Source: an uncultured Flavobacteriaceae bacterium (lineage in GTDB: Bacteria > Bacteroidota > Bacteroidia > Flavobacteriales > Flavobacteriaceae). Taken from it: 38,458 bases of DNA. Made by a program: the position numbers and the translations under genes. The stretch is taken from assembly GCA_937930675.1 (NCBI GenBank), contig CALHCC010000129.1, positions 1-38,458 on the forward strand, read 5' to 3'. This document shows, in pieces, positions 1 to 11,009 of this stretch. The notes under the pieces were generated by a model. The model did not search any database and was not told the origin of the DNA. It worked only from the letters and a program-made list of their open reading frames with translations. The first letter of the stretch is position 1. Every line of letters starts with the position of its first letter.

Positions 1-1
1 G

Positions 2-640
2 AAATACACACATGGAGCGACGCTTGCAATAACGCATCAAAATTTACAGGCTTCATTTTCTGCATTCTATCAGTGGGGAGCTATTGAAAACGGAAAAAAA
101 CACAACGCTTATTACATAGAACCCCATGTAAAATGGAAGGCTACTCAAAACTACCATATTACTTTAGGAGCTCAAATATTTAGTGGAGATCAAAACCAAA
201 ACGATGCTAAATCTACCGCCTTCTTAACACAGTACGGAGCCTTTCATAGACACAACGGACAATTGGATTATACGCAATTAACCGTAAGAACCAATGAGCA
301 TGAAGGAATTATAAATCCGTACCTTACACAAGATATTTACTTTCATAAAAAATTACGTTTAAATTGGCAAAGTCATGTGTTGGGTGCAAATTCTAGGCTC
401 ATCAAAACAAAAAATAACGAAACCGAAAAATTAAATAAATTCTACGCCTGGGAAAACGATTTTAAGTCTTCTTACAAAGCAAATCACTATACAAACATAG
501 AGTTTGCTTACTTATTTTTAGTAGCCAATGAAGGAATTAATTTTTTAAGTACTCCACAAAATGGAGATCCTAATAAAGTAGCTCAGTTTTTATACTTAGC
601 CGTTTCTTGGACTCCTAAATTGTACCAAAGCAAACATTAA
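2..640 (+). CDS. Outer-membrane beta-barrel porin-like protein (alginate-export-like), C-terminal part
   Basis: The reading frame is open from base 2, so the track start at 263 (a TTG codon, Leu) is not a real start and the gene begins outside the window. About 212 C-terminal residues are visible. They are rich in alternating aromatic and polar residues (e.g. YIEPHVKWKATQNYHITLGAQIF) typical of outer-membrane beta strands. The stretch LTQYGAFHRHNGQLDYTQ resembles the region of Bacteroidota alginate-export-type porins around their 'LYG.RHKFNG.MDYF' signature. The protein ends ...SWTPKLYQSKH; the final strands are consistent with barrel closure. The modA-like gene starts five bases after its stop, so the two are probably cotranscribed. 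The substrate is unknown; an anion-selective porin feeding the adjacent oxyanion binding protein is an inference. The family call is moderate, the partial status is certain. Confidence 0.6.
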   Translation, partial: KYTHGATLAITHQNLQASFSAFYQWGAIENGKKHNAYYIEPHVKWKATQNYHITLGAQIFSGDQNQNDAKSTAFLTQYGAFHRHNGQLDYTQLTVRTNEHEGIINPYLTQDIYFHKKLRLNWQSHVLGANSRLIKTKNNETEKLNKFYAWENDFKSSYKANHYTNIEFAYLFLVANEGINFLSTPQNGDPNKVAQFLYLAVSWTPKLYQSKH

Positions 641-645
641 TATTA

Positions 646-1410
646 ATGAGACCACGTATTATTTTTCTATTGTTTGCATGTTGTTTATTTAATGCTTGTG
701 AAAAATCTACAGACACAAAATTAACCATTGCTATAGCTGCTAACATGCAATTTGCTATAAAAGAACTATGCAATGAGTTTACTAAAAATACTCATATTAA
801 TTGTGACATTATTGTAGGTTCTTCTGGTAAATTAACCGCTCAAATAGAACAAGGAGCTCCTTACAATGTGTTTTTATCTGCAAATTTAAAATACCCTAAG
901 TATTTACATCAAAAAGGGATGACTGATACAACACCATTGGTATATGCTTACGGAAAATTAATTTTGTGGTCTAATACCCCATCTATACAAGCATCATTAC
1001 AACAACTAAAAGCTACTAATATACAACACATAGCCATTGCCAACCCTGCAACTGCTCCTTATGGATTTGCCGCACAAGAGGTCTTAAAAAATTTAGAAAT
1101 AGATATTACTCTAAAACATAAATTGGTGTTTGGAGAAAACATTGCTCAAGTAAATCAGTTTATTTTGTCTAAAACTTCTCAAATTGGTTTCACTTCTAAA
1201 TCAACACTTCCATATATTAAAAACAATAAGGCTGGAAATTGGCTAGAAATTCCACAAAACCTATACACTCCTATTCAACAAGGAATTGTTGTTTTAAAAC
1301 AAAACAACAACAATTTAGCAAAGAGTAGTAAACTCTTTAAAAATTTCATTACATCTAAGTCTGCTCAAACTATTTTAAAAAAGTATGGTTATACTCCTTT
1401 AGATAATTAA
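646..1410 (+). CDS. modA: Molybdate ABC transporter substrate-binding lipoprotein (ModA-type)
   Basis: 254 residues. A short signal sequence ends in a lipobox (LFNAC, Cys18), so this is a lipoprotein exposed to the periplasm. The mature part begins TKLTIAIAANMQFAIKELCNEF and continues with VGSSGKLTAQIEQGAPYNVFLSAN, the ModA signature in which Ser residues of the 'GSSG' loop and 'NMQ' region bind the oxyanion. PLVYAYGKLILWS and NPATAPYGFAAQEVL are also standard ModA segments. ModA delivers molybdate or tungstate to a ModBC permease for molybdenum-cofactor enzymes. No modB or modC lies downstream; the next gene is convergent ligA. The upstream neighbour is an outer-membrane porin-like gene five bases away, so the two may be one uptake unit. 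Start ATG follows that stop immediately. Confidence 0.88.
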   Translation: MRPRIIFLLFACCLFNACEKSTDTKLTIAIAANMQFAIKELCNEFTKNTHINCDIIVGSSGKLTAQIEQGAPYNVFLSANLKYPKYLHQKGMTDTTPLVYAYGKLILWSNTPSIQASLQQLKATNIQHIAIANPATAPYGFAAQEVLKNLEIDITLKHKLVFGENIAQVNQFILSKTSQIGFTSKSTLPYIKNNKAGNWLEIPQNLYTPIQQGIVVLKQNNNNLAKSSKLFKNFITSKSAQTILKKYGYTPLDN

Positions 1411-1460
1411 TTTTGTAATTAGTTGTGTACACTATAGTCAATCGTAGTCTTGTTTAAAAA

Positions 1461-3983
<2,523 letters not shown>

Positions 3984-4057
3984 TTATAATTTTATCATCT
4001 TTTAATTGATTTTACAAACAACTCCTTTTTGTAATGCGTGGAATCCCCTAAAAATTA

Positions 4058-4095
4058 GACAACTTAAAATTAAAAATCATTCATTTTAAGTTGTC
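4058..4095 (-). terminator. Hairpin terminator after the sulfatase operon
   Basis: Perfect 13-bp stem gacaacttaaaat / attttaagttgtc with a 12-base loop, 36 bases downstream of the sulfatase stop on the minus strand. It is followed (minus strand) by taattttta, a U-rich run. It separates the sulfatase/GH operon from ligA, which reads the same way. Confidence 0.75.
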
Positions 4096-4130
4096 ATAAT
4101 AAAAGAATAGCAAACTTAGTAACAAACTAC

Positions 4131-5561
4131 TTATCGTCTCAACAAAATTTTTAATTGCTTTCTAAAATCTTTTACAACACTTTTGTATTTAGAATTATTT
4201 ACTTCGTTGTTCCATTCATTGGGATCAATACGATGATCATACAATTCTTCTTCTCCATTTACATATACAATATATCTAAAGTTTTCGTTACGCAACGTAT
4301 GGTTTCCTTTTTGTTTGGTGGTTAAAGCTGGGTGCTCCCATATTCCGTTTGGATTTGATACTAAATGTGCAAAACTATTCCCATCCAAATCCTCTTTTTT
4401 AGGCAATTCACACAAATCTATCAAGGTAGGGTACACATCTATTAAAGAAACTGTTTTTAAGCTCACTCCGCTTTTTCCTTTGTTAGGGTCGTATATAATT
4501 AAAGGAGTTTTAGCGGCTTCTTCCCAAAGCGTCTGCTTGCTCCAATGTTCTTTTTCTCCTAAATGCCAACCATGGTCTCCCATTAAAACAACCATCGTAT
4601 TTTCTGTATACTTACTTTTTTCTAATCCGTTTAATACATGTCCTACACATGCATCTGCATAAGCCAAATTTGCTAGATAAGCTTTTACAAAGGCTTTCCG
4701 TTGGTTATTTCTTACAACCTCTTTATGCAATTTACCTCTACCCACCCAATTAGAACCTATTTTTCCTACATCTTCTAAATCTTGATTGATGACTTTAGGT
4801 AGCTGAATACTCTCTTCATCAAACATATCAAAATACTTTTGTGGAGCATACAACGGTAAATGAGGTCTAAAAATACCACAAGCTAAAAAGAAAGGTTTAT
4901 CATGTTCTTCTTGTAAAAAATTAGCCGCATAATTTGCCGATTTCCAATCATGGGTTCTTTCATCTTCAATATCAATTCCCAACCAATCAAAAGATCTTGT
5001 TTTACTTCCTTTCACTCCTGCTCTTTCAAAGTCAATACCGTGTTGATGACGTTGTGCTACTGGGGGAAATTGAACTCCTAACCCTCCTTTATGTTCTTGC
5101 TGAAAAGAACCTGGATCACTCCCCTTTTTAGGCTGAGGTTTAGTACCTCTAGGGCTGTGAAATATTTTACCAGCAGCAGCTGTTTTATAGCCATTTTTCT
5201 CAAAATACTGAGGTAAAGTAGTTGTGTTTTCAAAACCATCCATATCTCTAAAATTTTCCTTGTTACCATACACACCTGTTTTAAAAGGTTGATAACCTGT
5301 AAGCATACTGGTTCTTGATGGATTACAAAGCGGTACAGAGCAATAAGCTTTCTTAAACACCATTCCTTTTTTAGCCAAAGCATCCATATGAGGAGTTTTT
5401 GCTTGCGGATGACCTCCAAAAGCTCCTACCCAATCGTTCATATCATCTACCATAATTAACAAAACATTCTTTTTTTGTTTTATGACTTGTGCTTGTACAG
5501 AAACACTTATTAAAACAAGTAGTACCCCAAAAATGTTTTGTATTATTTTACGTTTGTTCAT
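4131..5561 (-). CDS. Secreted formylglycine-dependent sulfatase (iduronate-2-sulfatase-like)
   Basis: 476 residues. A signal peptide (about 1-25, ending SVQAQ) sends it to the periplasm. The type I sulfatase active-site motif is LCNPSRTSMLTG: Cys79 in C-x-P-S-R is the residue oxidised to formylglycine. Metal-binding Asp39-Asp40 lie in MVDDMNDWVG and the second metal/substrate motif is MGDHGWHLGEKEHWSKQTLWEE. The segment LPQYFEKNGYKTAAAGKIFH is typical of the iduronate-2-sulfatase-like group of SulfAtlas family S1. It hydrolyses sulfate esters on polysaccharide. It sits eight bases after the GH-A glycosidase gene in one operon, which suggests desulfation of a sulfated galactan. The exact subfamily and ester position cannot be set by eye. 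No anaerobic maturase or FGE gene is in the window. Confidence 0.93.
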   Translation of the reverse strand: MNKRKIIQNIFGVLLVLISVSVQAQVIKQKKNVLLIMVDDMNDWVGAFGGHPQAKTPHMDALAKKGMVFKKAYCSVPLCNPSRTSMLTGYQPFKTGVYGNKENFRDMDGFENTTTLPQYFEKNGYKTAAAGKIFHSPRGTKPQPKKGSDPGSFQQEHKGGLGVQFPPVAQRHQHGIDFERAGVKGSKTRSFDWLGIDIEDERTHDWKSANYAANFLQEEHDKPFFLACGIFRPHLPLYAPQKYFDMFDEESIQLPKVINQDLEDVGKIGSNWVGRGKLHKEVVRNNQRKAFVKAYLANLAYADACVGHVLNGLEKSKYTENTMVVLMGDHGWHLGEKEHWSKQTLWEEAAKTPLIIYDPNKGKSGVSLKTVSLIDVYPTLIDLCELPKKEDLDGNSFAHLVSNPNGIWEHPALTTKQKGNHTLRNENFRYIVYVNGEEELYDHRIDPNEWNNEVNNSKYKSVVKDFRKQLKILLRR

Positions 5562-5569
5562 CTTTATTT

Positions 5570-7840
5570 TTATTTTTTAATTATTTCTACAAAATATACA
5601 TCGTTAGGTTTTAATTCAGGATTTTTACTTACTTCTACTCCTGTAATTAAATCTTTACAGATAAATTGTGCTTTGTCTTTTAATGCTATTGATAATTTTG
5701 CTTGGTGTTTTCCTATGTTTACAATAGATAAAATATGTTTGTTTTCTTTTGTTTTTATTACTTTCCAAGCACATCCTTTTCTTCCTACATCATTTTGTTC
5801 TTGCACAACCACTTCTGACAATAAGTTTCTTTTTTCTAACAAACCCATTGCTTCTTCTTTTATTTCTTCTGCAGATGGTAACACCATTAATTTACCTGTA
5901 CCAGAAGTTAATGTTGATACATAAGGAACACCGTATTCATTTTTCTTTAAACTAACCGTATCCATTACTACAGTTCCCCCTTTATTTAAATAAGCTTGTA
6001 AAGCATCTAATTCTTTCTTAGTAACATAAGGAGTTTTGTGTACCAATACTACATCCCAATTCGTATGATCTTGTTTCTCTAGGATATTTTGAGTTGCAAA
6101 TCCTAAAGGCGTACCTTCAAAATGTAATTTCTCATACAATTCAAACACATCATCCATATGTTTCCTTTTATTGATTGCAGAGGTTTTTGAATAAAAGATT
6201 CTCAATGGTTTTCTTTGTCTTTGAAAAGCCATAATTTCCTCTGCGTTGCTATTTAAATCAATTAAAGTCATTGCAACTTCATTCGTTACTCTTGGCTGAT
6301 GAATGTTAGAACCTGCATAACCTTTATCCTTCCTTGCTTTTTTGGAAATTGATCCGTCTGCATTCCTTGGCCAGTACCATATTTGACTCGCCGTCATACC
6401 ATAGGTATGAGCTAACCAAAAAGTAGCTCTTGCATATGTTGGTTCTAAATACAAATCTCTGGATTGACCTGTAGATAAATAATGTAATTCTGAATTAAAG
6501 TTAATTTTGTTAGGGCTCACGGATTTCATAAAATCAAACCCCATACACAATTCTCTCCATTCAAACCTATAATGTTCTGTCCACTCGTGCTTTCCCCAGT
6601 ACATTTTATGCCCCGCCCCAGAGTCGTTTCCTATAATACCGCTCATATCTGTTAAAGCCTCCAAATCAATTCCATGGACTCTTTTATTCTCTGTCCATAA
6701 ATTAGGCATAATTTTAAGGTGAACCTTTGCTTGTGCATCGTGCTTTAAAATTTCCGACTTTAAAAAAGCATACCAATCTGTCACTCTATCCATGTTAAAC
6801 AAAGACCAGTCGTACCACTTAGCACTCCCTCTTAAAGACATATCTATAGGAATTTCAATACTCACATCCTGAAACGTAGCATAATTTGTATTCCAGTATT
6901 CATTTAAAGTTTTTATACTTGTATGTTTCGTCTGTAACCAGTTTTTAAATTTATCAATTGTATACTTAGAGACAGGTCCCGATGCCCATTGTTTTTTAGT
7001 TCCTTTTTTTTGTGTAAAAAAATGAGGTTCGTTACACAACATATACCCTAACTCAGCGTACTTTTTCTCTGCTGTATAAGGTACCACAGCTCCCAATAAC
7101 TTTTCTTGTATATAACGTGCTCCCGGATGATCGATATCGTAAGCAGTGTAGGTGTCTTCTCTCATTTTAAAGTCGGGTCCATATACAGATGCTGCCCATT
7201 TAGGCACACTTTTATGGTTCAAAAAAATAAATCCTAAATTTCCAGAAGGTTTTGTTGCTAATTCTTGCTCTTTTCTAGGGTTTAATTTACCTTCCTTATC
7301 AACTAGATAACTAGGTGTGATGAAAAATCCATCTTGACTTCCATGAAACTCTTCTAACTCTTTTGTACTGGGTTTCCAGGTGTAATCTGCTAAAAAAACA
7401 GGTTTATTTTGATACGTTAACTGATCATTTTCTACAGTAACCTTTGCCCAATTTACTTGAGGGCTGGGCTTTCTAACTATTTTCCCTTTGGAAACCATCG
7501 TAATCTCCTCAATGGCCTTCTCCAGCATTTTAACCACATCTTTCCTTTCAAAATCTGCTAATTCATTCGCATATTTTTCAGCATCCTTTTTAAATGGAGA
7601 AAATGCTTTAAAGGCCGTTATATTAGCATCTATATTTTTTTCATCCCAATTGGCATATTTTAAAAATACTTCCGCAGTTCTTATAGTTGTTTCTTCTTTT
7701 AAAACATCTATATTTTTTCGTTTTGCTTTTTTAACTAGTTTTTTTAAGGTTTTAATTTTAGAAAATGCCGTTTCTTCTAAATTCTGTGCGTTAAATTGCA
7801 CAGATAACAGCATGAAAATAAGTAAAAGTGTTTTTTTCAT
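5570..7840 (-). CDS. Secreted clan GH-A glycoside hydrolase, GH42-like (probable beta-galactosidase)
   Basis: 756 residues with an N-terminal signal peptide (MKKTLLLIFMLLSVQFNAQ). An alpha-helical, Lys/Glu-rich segment (about 20-120) precedes the catalytic part. The GH-A layout is visible: acid/base in the N-E pair LGYMLCNEPHFF (Glu271), and a likely nucleophile in INFNSELHY (Glu451) about 180 residues later, then YGMTASQIWYWPRN. After residue 570 there is a beta-galactosidase trimerisation-like domain (RIFYSKTSAIN..., DVVLVHKTPYVTKKELDALQAYLNKGGTVVMDT) and a small C-terminal beta domain. This resembles GH42 and the GH42-related marine families active on carrageenan-type galactans; I cannot distinguish these without a search. 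First gene of an operon with the sulfatase (eight-base gap). Likely periplasmic, since it has a signal peptide and no lipobox. Confidence 0.82.
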   Translation of the reverse strand: MKKTLLLIFMLLSVQFNAQNLEETAFSKIKTLKKLVKKAKRKNIDVLKEETTIRTAEVFLKYANWDEKNIDANITAFKAFSPFKKDAEKYANELADFERKDVVKMLEKAIEEITMVSKGKIVRKPSPQVNWAKVTVENDQLTYQNKPVFLADYTWKPSTKELEEFHGSQDGFFITPSYLVDKEGKLNPRKEQELATKPSGNLGFIFLNHKSVPKWAASVYGPDFKMREDTYTAYDIDHPGARYIQEKLLGAVVPYTAEKKYAELGYMLCNEPHFFTQKKGTKKQWASGPVSKYTIDKFKNWLQTKHTSIKTLNEYWNTNYATFQDVSIEIPIDMSLRGSAKWYDWSLFNMDRVTDWYAFLKSEILKHDAQAKVHLKIMPNLWTENKRVHGIDLEALTDMSGIIGNDSGAGHKMYWGKHEWTEHYRFEWRELCMGFDFMKSVSPNKINFNSELHYLSTGQSRDLYLEPTYARATFWLAHTYGMTASQIWYWPRNADGSISKKARKDKGYAGSNIHQPRVTNEVAMTLIDLNSNAEEIMAFQRQRKPLRIFYSKTSAINKRKHMDDVFELYEKLHFEGTPLGFATQNILEKQDHTNWDVVLVHKTPYVTKKELDALQAYLNKGGTVVMDTVSLKKNEYGVPYVSTLTSGTGKLMVLPSAEEIKEEAMGLLEKRNLLSEVVVQEQNDVGRKGCAWKVIKTKENKHILSIVNIGKHQAKLSIALKDKAQFICKDLITGVEVSKNPELKPNDVYFVEIIKK

Positions 7841-8153
7841 TTTTTAAGACTATTGGTGCTAATTTAAAGAATATTTATATTTTTTCTTAAAAAAATAATC
7901 ATCTTATAAATAAAATAATACTTTTTAAAGAATATTTTAATAAAAGTCTTGCAAAGAAAATGTTTATGCTCAACAAAATTGTCTGCGTGTATTTAATTTA
8001 TGTATGTTATTATACATAAAATTGAGGTTGATTATTAAATGAATTGGTTTGGGCTATGCGTATTGCGAAATTCAGCAGTGCTAAACTTTCAAATAAACAC
8101 TTCGCAAAATCTTTTTATTTTTAAACCCAATCAAAAAGATTTGACAGACTTCA
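7841..8153. other. Intergenic spacer with degenerate inverted repeats
   Basis: 313 bases without a gene. The left part (to about 7990) is the AT-rich upstream region of the GH/sulfatase operon; I could not fix a convincing -33/-7 pair there. The right part (8041-8153) is noticeably less AT-rich and holds nested imperfect inverted repeats: ttgcgaa (8063-8069) with ttcgcaa (8101-8107), inside ggtttggg (8046-8053) with aaaccc (8123-8128). It looks like a remnant of a dispersed repeat next to an accessory gene. Confidence 0.4.
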
Positions 8154-8765
8154 TTAATTGAATAGATTTTTAAATTTCGTCCAAAAATTCGTGTTACATA
8201 CAGGTGTTGTCATAAGTAGTTTTTCTTCAATACGTTTATGAATAAAATAAAATTTTTCAGCTACTTTTAAATATTCAGTACTCCAACCATTTAATATTGC
8301 CACCTCTTGGTAATTACCAATCTGTAAAAACTCCACTATTATTTTTTCTAAAGTATCAAAGTCCAAAAGTTCTATTTGTTTTTGGTAAGACTCAAGTTCT
8401 TCTGTTAAAACTTCGGCATTATCAAATCCTGACCAAACCATATCAATTTTATCATTAATTCTTGATTTGACATAAACTATTATTTCTAAAACTTCTTTAA
8501 AATCTGTATAAAATAGAATTTTTGATTTGAAATATTCTTCTGTTTCCAAATCACAATTTTCATTCAACTTGTATAAAGCTTTTTCTCTAAATTCTTTAGA
8601 TACAAGTCTATCAGAAATCAATTTTACATCCTGTTCAAATTCATCAATTAAACACCAATCATCATCATCTAATCGATCATGTTCAGACATTTTTCCACCA
8701 CGGCCGAATGCATCGATATCCCCATTAAATTTGTTATATATTTTTATCTTTTCAATAGTTAACAT
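8154..8765 (-). CDS. Uncharacterised accessory protein (Bacteroidota)
   Basis: 203 residues, no signal peptide or membrane segment, mainly predicted helix and strongly acidic. The N-terminus (IEKIKIYNKFNGDIDAFGRGG...DDDWCLIDEFEQDVKLISDRLVSKEF) resembles the start of small uncharacterised Bacteroidota proteins with the pattern 'KIkIY.kf.GDiD.w.r......l.ddDW.lId..lQdl.lv..gLas'. I recognise the pattern but not a function. Such proteins often occur as single accessory genes, and an immunity-protein-like role is only a guess. It is followed by a repeat-bearing spacer (8041-8153) and lies 54 bases downstream of the DUF2461 gene on the same strand. The start ATG at 8765 is the only reasonable one. 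Confidence 0.7.
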   Translation of the reverse strand: MLTIEKIKIYNKFNGDIDAFGRGGKMSEHDRLDDDDWCLIDEFEQDVKLISDRLVSKEFREKALYKLNENCDLETEEYFKSKILFYTDFKEVLEIIVYVKSRINDKIDMVWSGFDNAEVLTEELESYQKQIELLDFDTLEKIIVEFLQIGNYQEVAILNGWSTEYLKVAEKFYFIHKRIEEKLLMTTPVCNTNFWTKFKNLFN

Positions 8766-8819
8766 TAGTTAATTCTAATTTAAATACAACAAATTTTAAC
8801 AAAACAACTATCTACTTTG

Positions 8820-9497
8820 TTAAATAATAGATTCTCCGTTTAAGTTGGTTGTTAACACACTGCTCATGTAATCTAAAAAAGGTCTACATGCTTGAAAAGA
8901 AGCAAGCACTTCATCATAAAAATTTTTAGACAGCACCTCTTTGTCAGTGAATTTTCTTAAAAACAAAAAATCTTTTTTTCGAATCAAGGTTATGGCTTCG
9001 TGTTCTTTATCAAAACCTTTAGGAGCTGTTTTTAATGTATCCCCTTGGTAAAAGCCTCCAAATGTTTGTTGAATACCAGAACTGTTTATAATCTCGTTAA
9101 TTTCAGAAGCATCTACTTCAAACTCTTTTCTAATTCTTAATAAATCTTCTTTATTAGGTTGCCAAAAACCACATGCCACAAAAGATCCGTTAGGAGTAAC
9201 CTCAACATGATAGGCTCCTCTTAATGCTTCTGTAGCTCTTTTAAAACTACAGCTTCTATAAATTTTATACGGAGACTTGTCTTTAGAGAAACGTACATCT
9301 CTATAAATTCTATAGGCTTTCATATCTTCAATATCATCGTATTCTTTTAAGCCCTCCATTATCGTAGAAAAAAATAGCTTTAACTTCTGTTCTTCTTCTA
9401 CAAACCAATCTTTATGATCGGCAAACCACTCTCTGTTATTATTTTCTTTTAACTGATTTAAAAACTTAAAAACCGAAGATTCAACACGTTTACTCAT
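8820..9497 (-). CDS. DUF2461 domain-containing protein
   Basis: 225 residues, the usual length for the family. Family hallmarks are FKFLNQLKENNNREWFADHKDWF at the N-terminus, YRIYRDVRFSKDKSPYKIYRSCSF in the middle, and YHVEVTPNGSFVACGFWQPNKEDLLRIRKEFE. No signal peptide, so cytoplasmic. The biochemical function of DUF2461 is not established. It is divergent from cydA (176-base spacer) and upstream of the unknown 203-residue gene. Confidence 0.9.
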   Translation of the reverse strand: MSKRVESSVFKFLNQLKENNNREWFADHKDWFVEEEQKLKLFFSTIMEGLKEYDDIEDMKAYRIYRDVRFSKDKSPYKIYRSCSFKRATEALRGAYHVEVTPNGSFVACGFWQPNKEDLLRIRKEFEVDASEINEIINSSGIQQTFGGFYQGDTLKTAPKGFDKEHEAITLIRKKDFLFLRKFTDKEVLSKNFYDEVLASFQACRPFLDYMSSVLTTNLNGESII

Positions 9498-9673
9498 AAT
9501 TTATTTTTCAAGATTTTAAATGTACAAATTCTTATGAAAAAAATCATTTTTTATCCTAAAATCTCATCTAAAAATCAACTAAATATTGTAAATTTAATAG
9601 TGTATTTTATCTCATCAAAAAGGTAGATAAATCAACAACTTTTACATAAAAAACCACCTCTAAATAATTCCTA

Positions 9674-11005
9674 ATGGAAGATATGATTTTCTATGATCGT
9701 TTGCAGTTTGCTTTTACGATTACATTCCACTACATTTTCCCACAACTCACCATGGGGCTTTCTTTAATTATTCTTTTTTTTAAAGGATCTTATTTAAAAT
9801 CTAACAAAGAAATCTATAACGATGCTGCAAAATTTTTTATGAAAATTTTTGCCTTGAATTTTACCATGGGAGTAGTAACGGGAATTCCTATGGAATTTCA
9901 ATTTGGAACCAATTGGGCAAAGTTTTCTGAATTAACAGGAGGAATTATCGGTCAGACCTTAGCCATGGAAGGTACCTTTTCGTTCTTTTTAGAATCTTCT
10001 TTTTTAGCCTTATTTATTTTTGGAGAAAAACAAATGGGACAAAAATTACACTTTTTAACAGGCTTCTTTGTTTTTTTAGGTTCTTGGGCGAGTGGTTATT
10101 TCATATTGGCTACCAATGCTTGGATGCAACATCCTGTAGGGTATGAAATCTTAAACAATGGAAAGTTTGTGTTAACACATTTTTCAGAACTTTTTAGCAA
10201 TCCTTGGCTAATTCCTGCCTTTTTACACAACCAAATGGCTTCTTTAGTAACTTCTTCTTTTGTAGTTGCTAGTATTGGTGCGTTTTACCTACTTATCAAA
10301 AAAAATAAAACACATGGAAAACTTTTTTTAAAAACAGGAGTTATTTTTGGCCTTGTATCCTGTTTATTGGTCGCCTTCCCTACAGGAGATTTAAATGCTA
10401 AAAATGTAGCAAAATATCAGCCTGCTGCTTTTGCTGCTATGGAAGGTATTTTTGAAACCGAACATGCGGGTGCAGAAATTGTTTTGATTGGCCAACCCAA
10501 TATGGTGGAGAAAAAATTAGACAATAAAATAGCCGTTCCTAATGTGCTTAGTTTTTTAACATACCAAGATTGGGATCGACAAATCATAGGAATGGATCAT
10601 TTCAAAAAAGAAGAATTGCCAGACAATATTCCTGCTCTTTATTATTCATATCACATTATGGTAGGTTTAGGAACTATATTTATTGCCATTATGGGAATTG
10701 CTGCTTTGTTGCTTTACTTTAAGAAAATCTATAGCTACAAACCTATTTTATGGGCCATATTGTTAGCACTTCCGTTTCCTTTTATTGCAAATTTAACCGG
10801 ATGGTATGTGGCAGAGTTAGGTAGACAACCTTATTTGGTGTACGGACTTTTAAAAACAGCACAAGGGATTTCTCCAACGGTATCTTCTGGAAATACCCTT
10901 TTTACGTTATTAGGATTTGTAGCTTTATACATGCTACTCGGTTTACTTTTTCTGGTCTTAATCGGAAAAACAATCTATCAAGGTCCTCAATCTAAAACTC
11001 ATTAA
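9674..11005 (+). CDS. cydA: Cytochrome bd quinol oxidase subunit I
   Basis: 443 residues, about nine membrane segments. Haem ligands can be placed: His19 (TFHYIFPQLTMG, haem b595), His185 (FLHNQMAS, haem b558) and the Met in YYSYHIMVGLG (b558). GWYVAELGRQPY is the conserved motif near the C-terminus, with Tyr in place of the usual Trp of GRQPW. The periplasmic Q-loop is of the short form common outside enterobacteria. With CydB it reduces oxygen to water at high affinity using menaquinol, contributing to proton motive force and to resistance to nitric oxide and peroxide. cydB follows after four bases. The truncated haemoglobin further downstream fits the same low-oxygen or NO-related physiology. 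I saw no clear promoter box in the 176-base upstream spacer. Confidence 0.97.
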   Translation: MEDMIFYDRLQFAFTITFHYIFPQLTMGLSLIILFFKGSYLKSNKEIYNDAAKFFMKIFALNFTMGVVTGIPMEFQFGTNWAKFSELTGGIIGQTLAMEGTFSFFLESSFLALFIFGEKQMGQKLHFLTGFFVFLGSWASGYFILATNAWMQHPVGYEILNNGKFVLTHFSELFSNPWLIPAFLHNQMASLVTSSFVVASIGAFYLLIKKNKTHGKLFLKTGVIFGLVSCLLVAFPTGDLNAKNVAKYQPAAFAAMEGIFETEHAGAEIVLIGQPNMVEKKLDNKIAVPNVLSFLTYQDWDRQIIGMDHFKKEELPDNIPALYYSYHIMVGLGTIFIAIMGIAALLLYFKKIYSYKPILWAILLALPFPFIANLTGWYVAELGRQPYLVYGLLKTAQGISPTVSSGNTLFTLLGFVALYMLLGLLFLVLIGKTIYQGPQSKTH

Positions 11006-11009
11006 TATT

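Noticed and set aside
5078-5419. 113-residue minus-strand ORF inside the sulfatase gene
   Set aside because: It is a frame-shifted shadow of the sulfatase, which has all its motifs in the longer frame.
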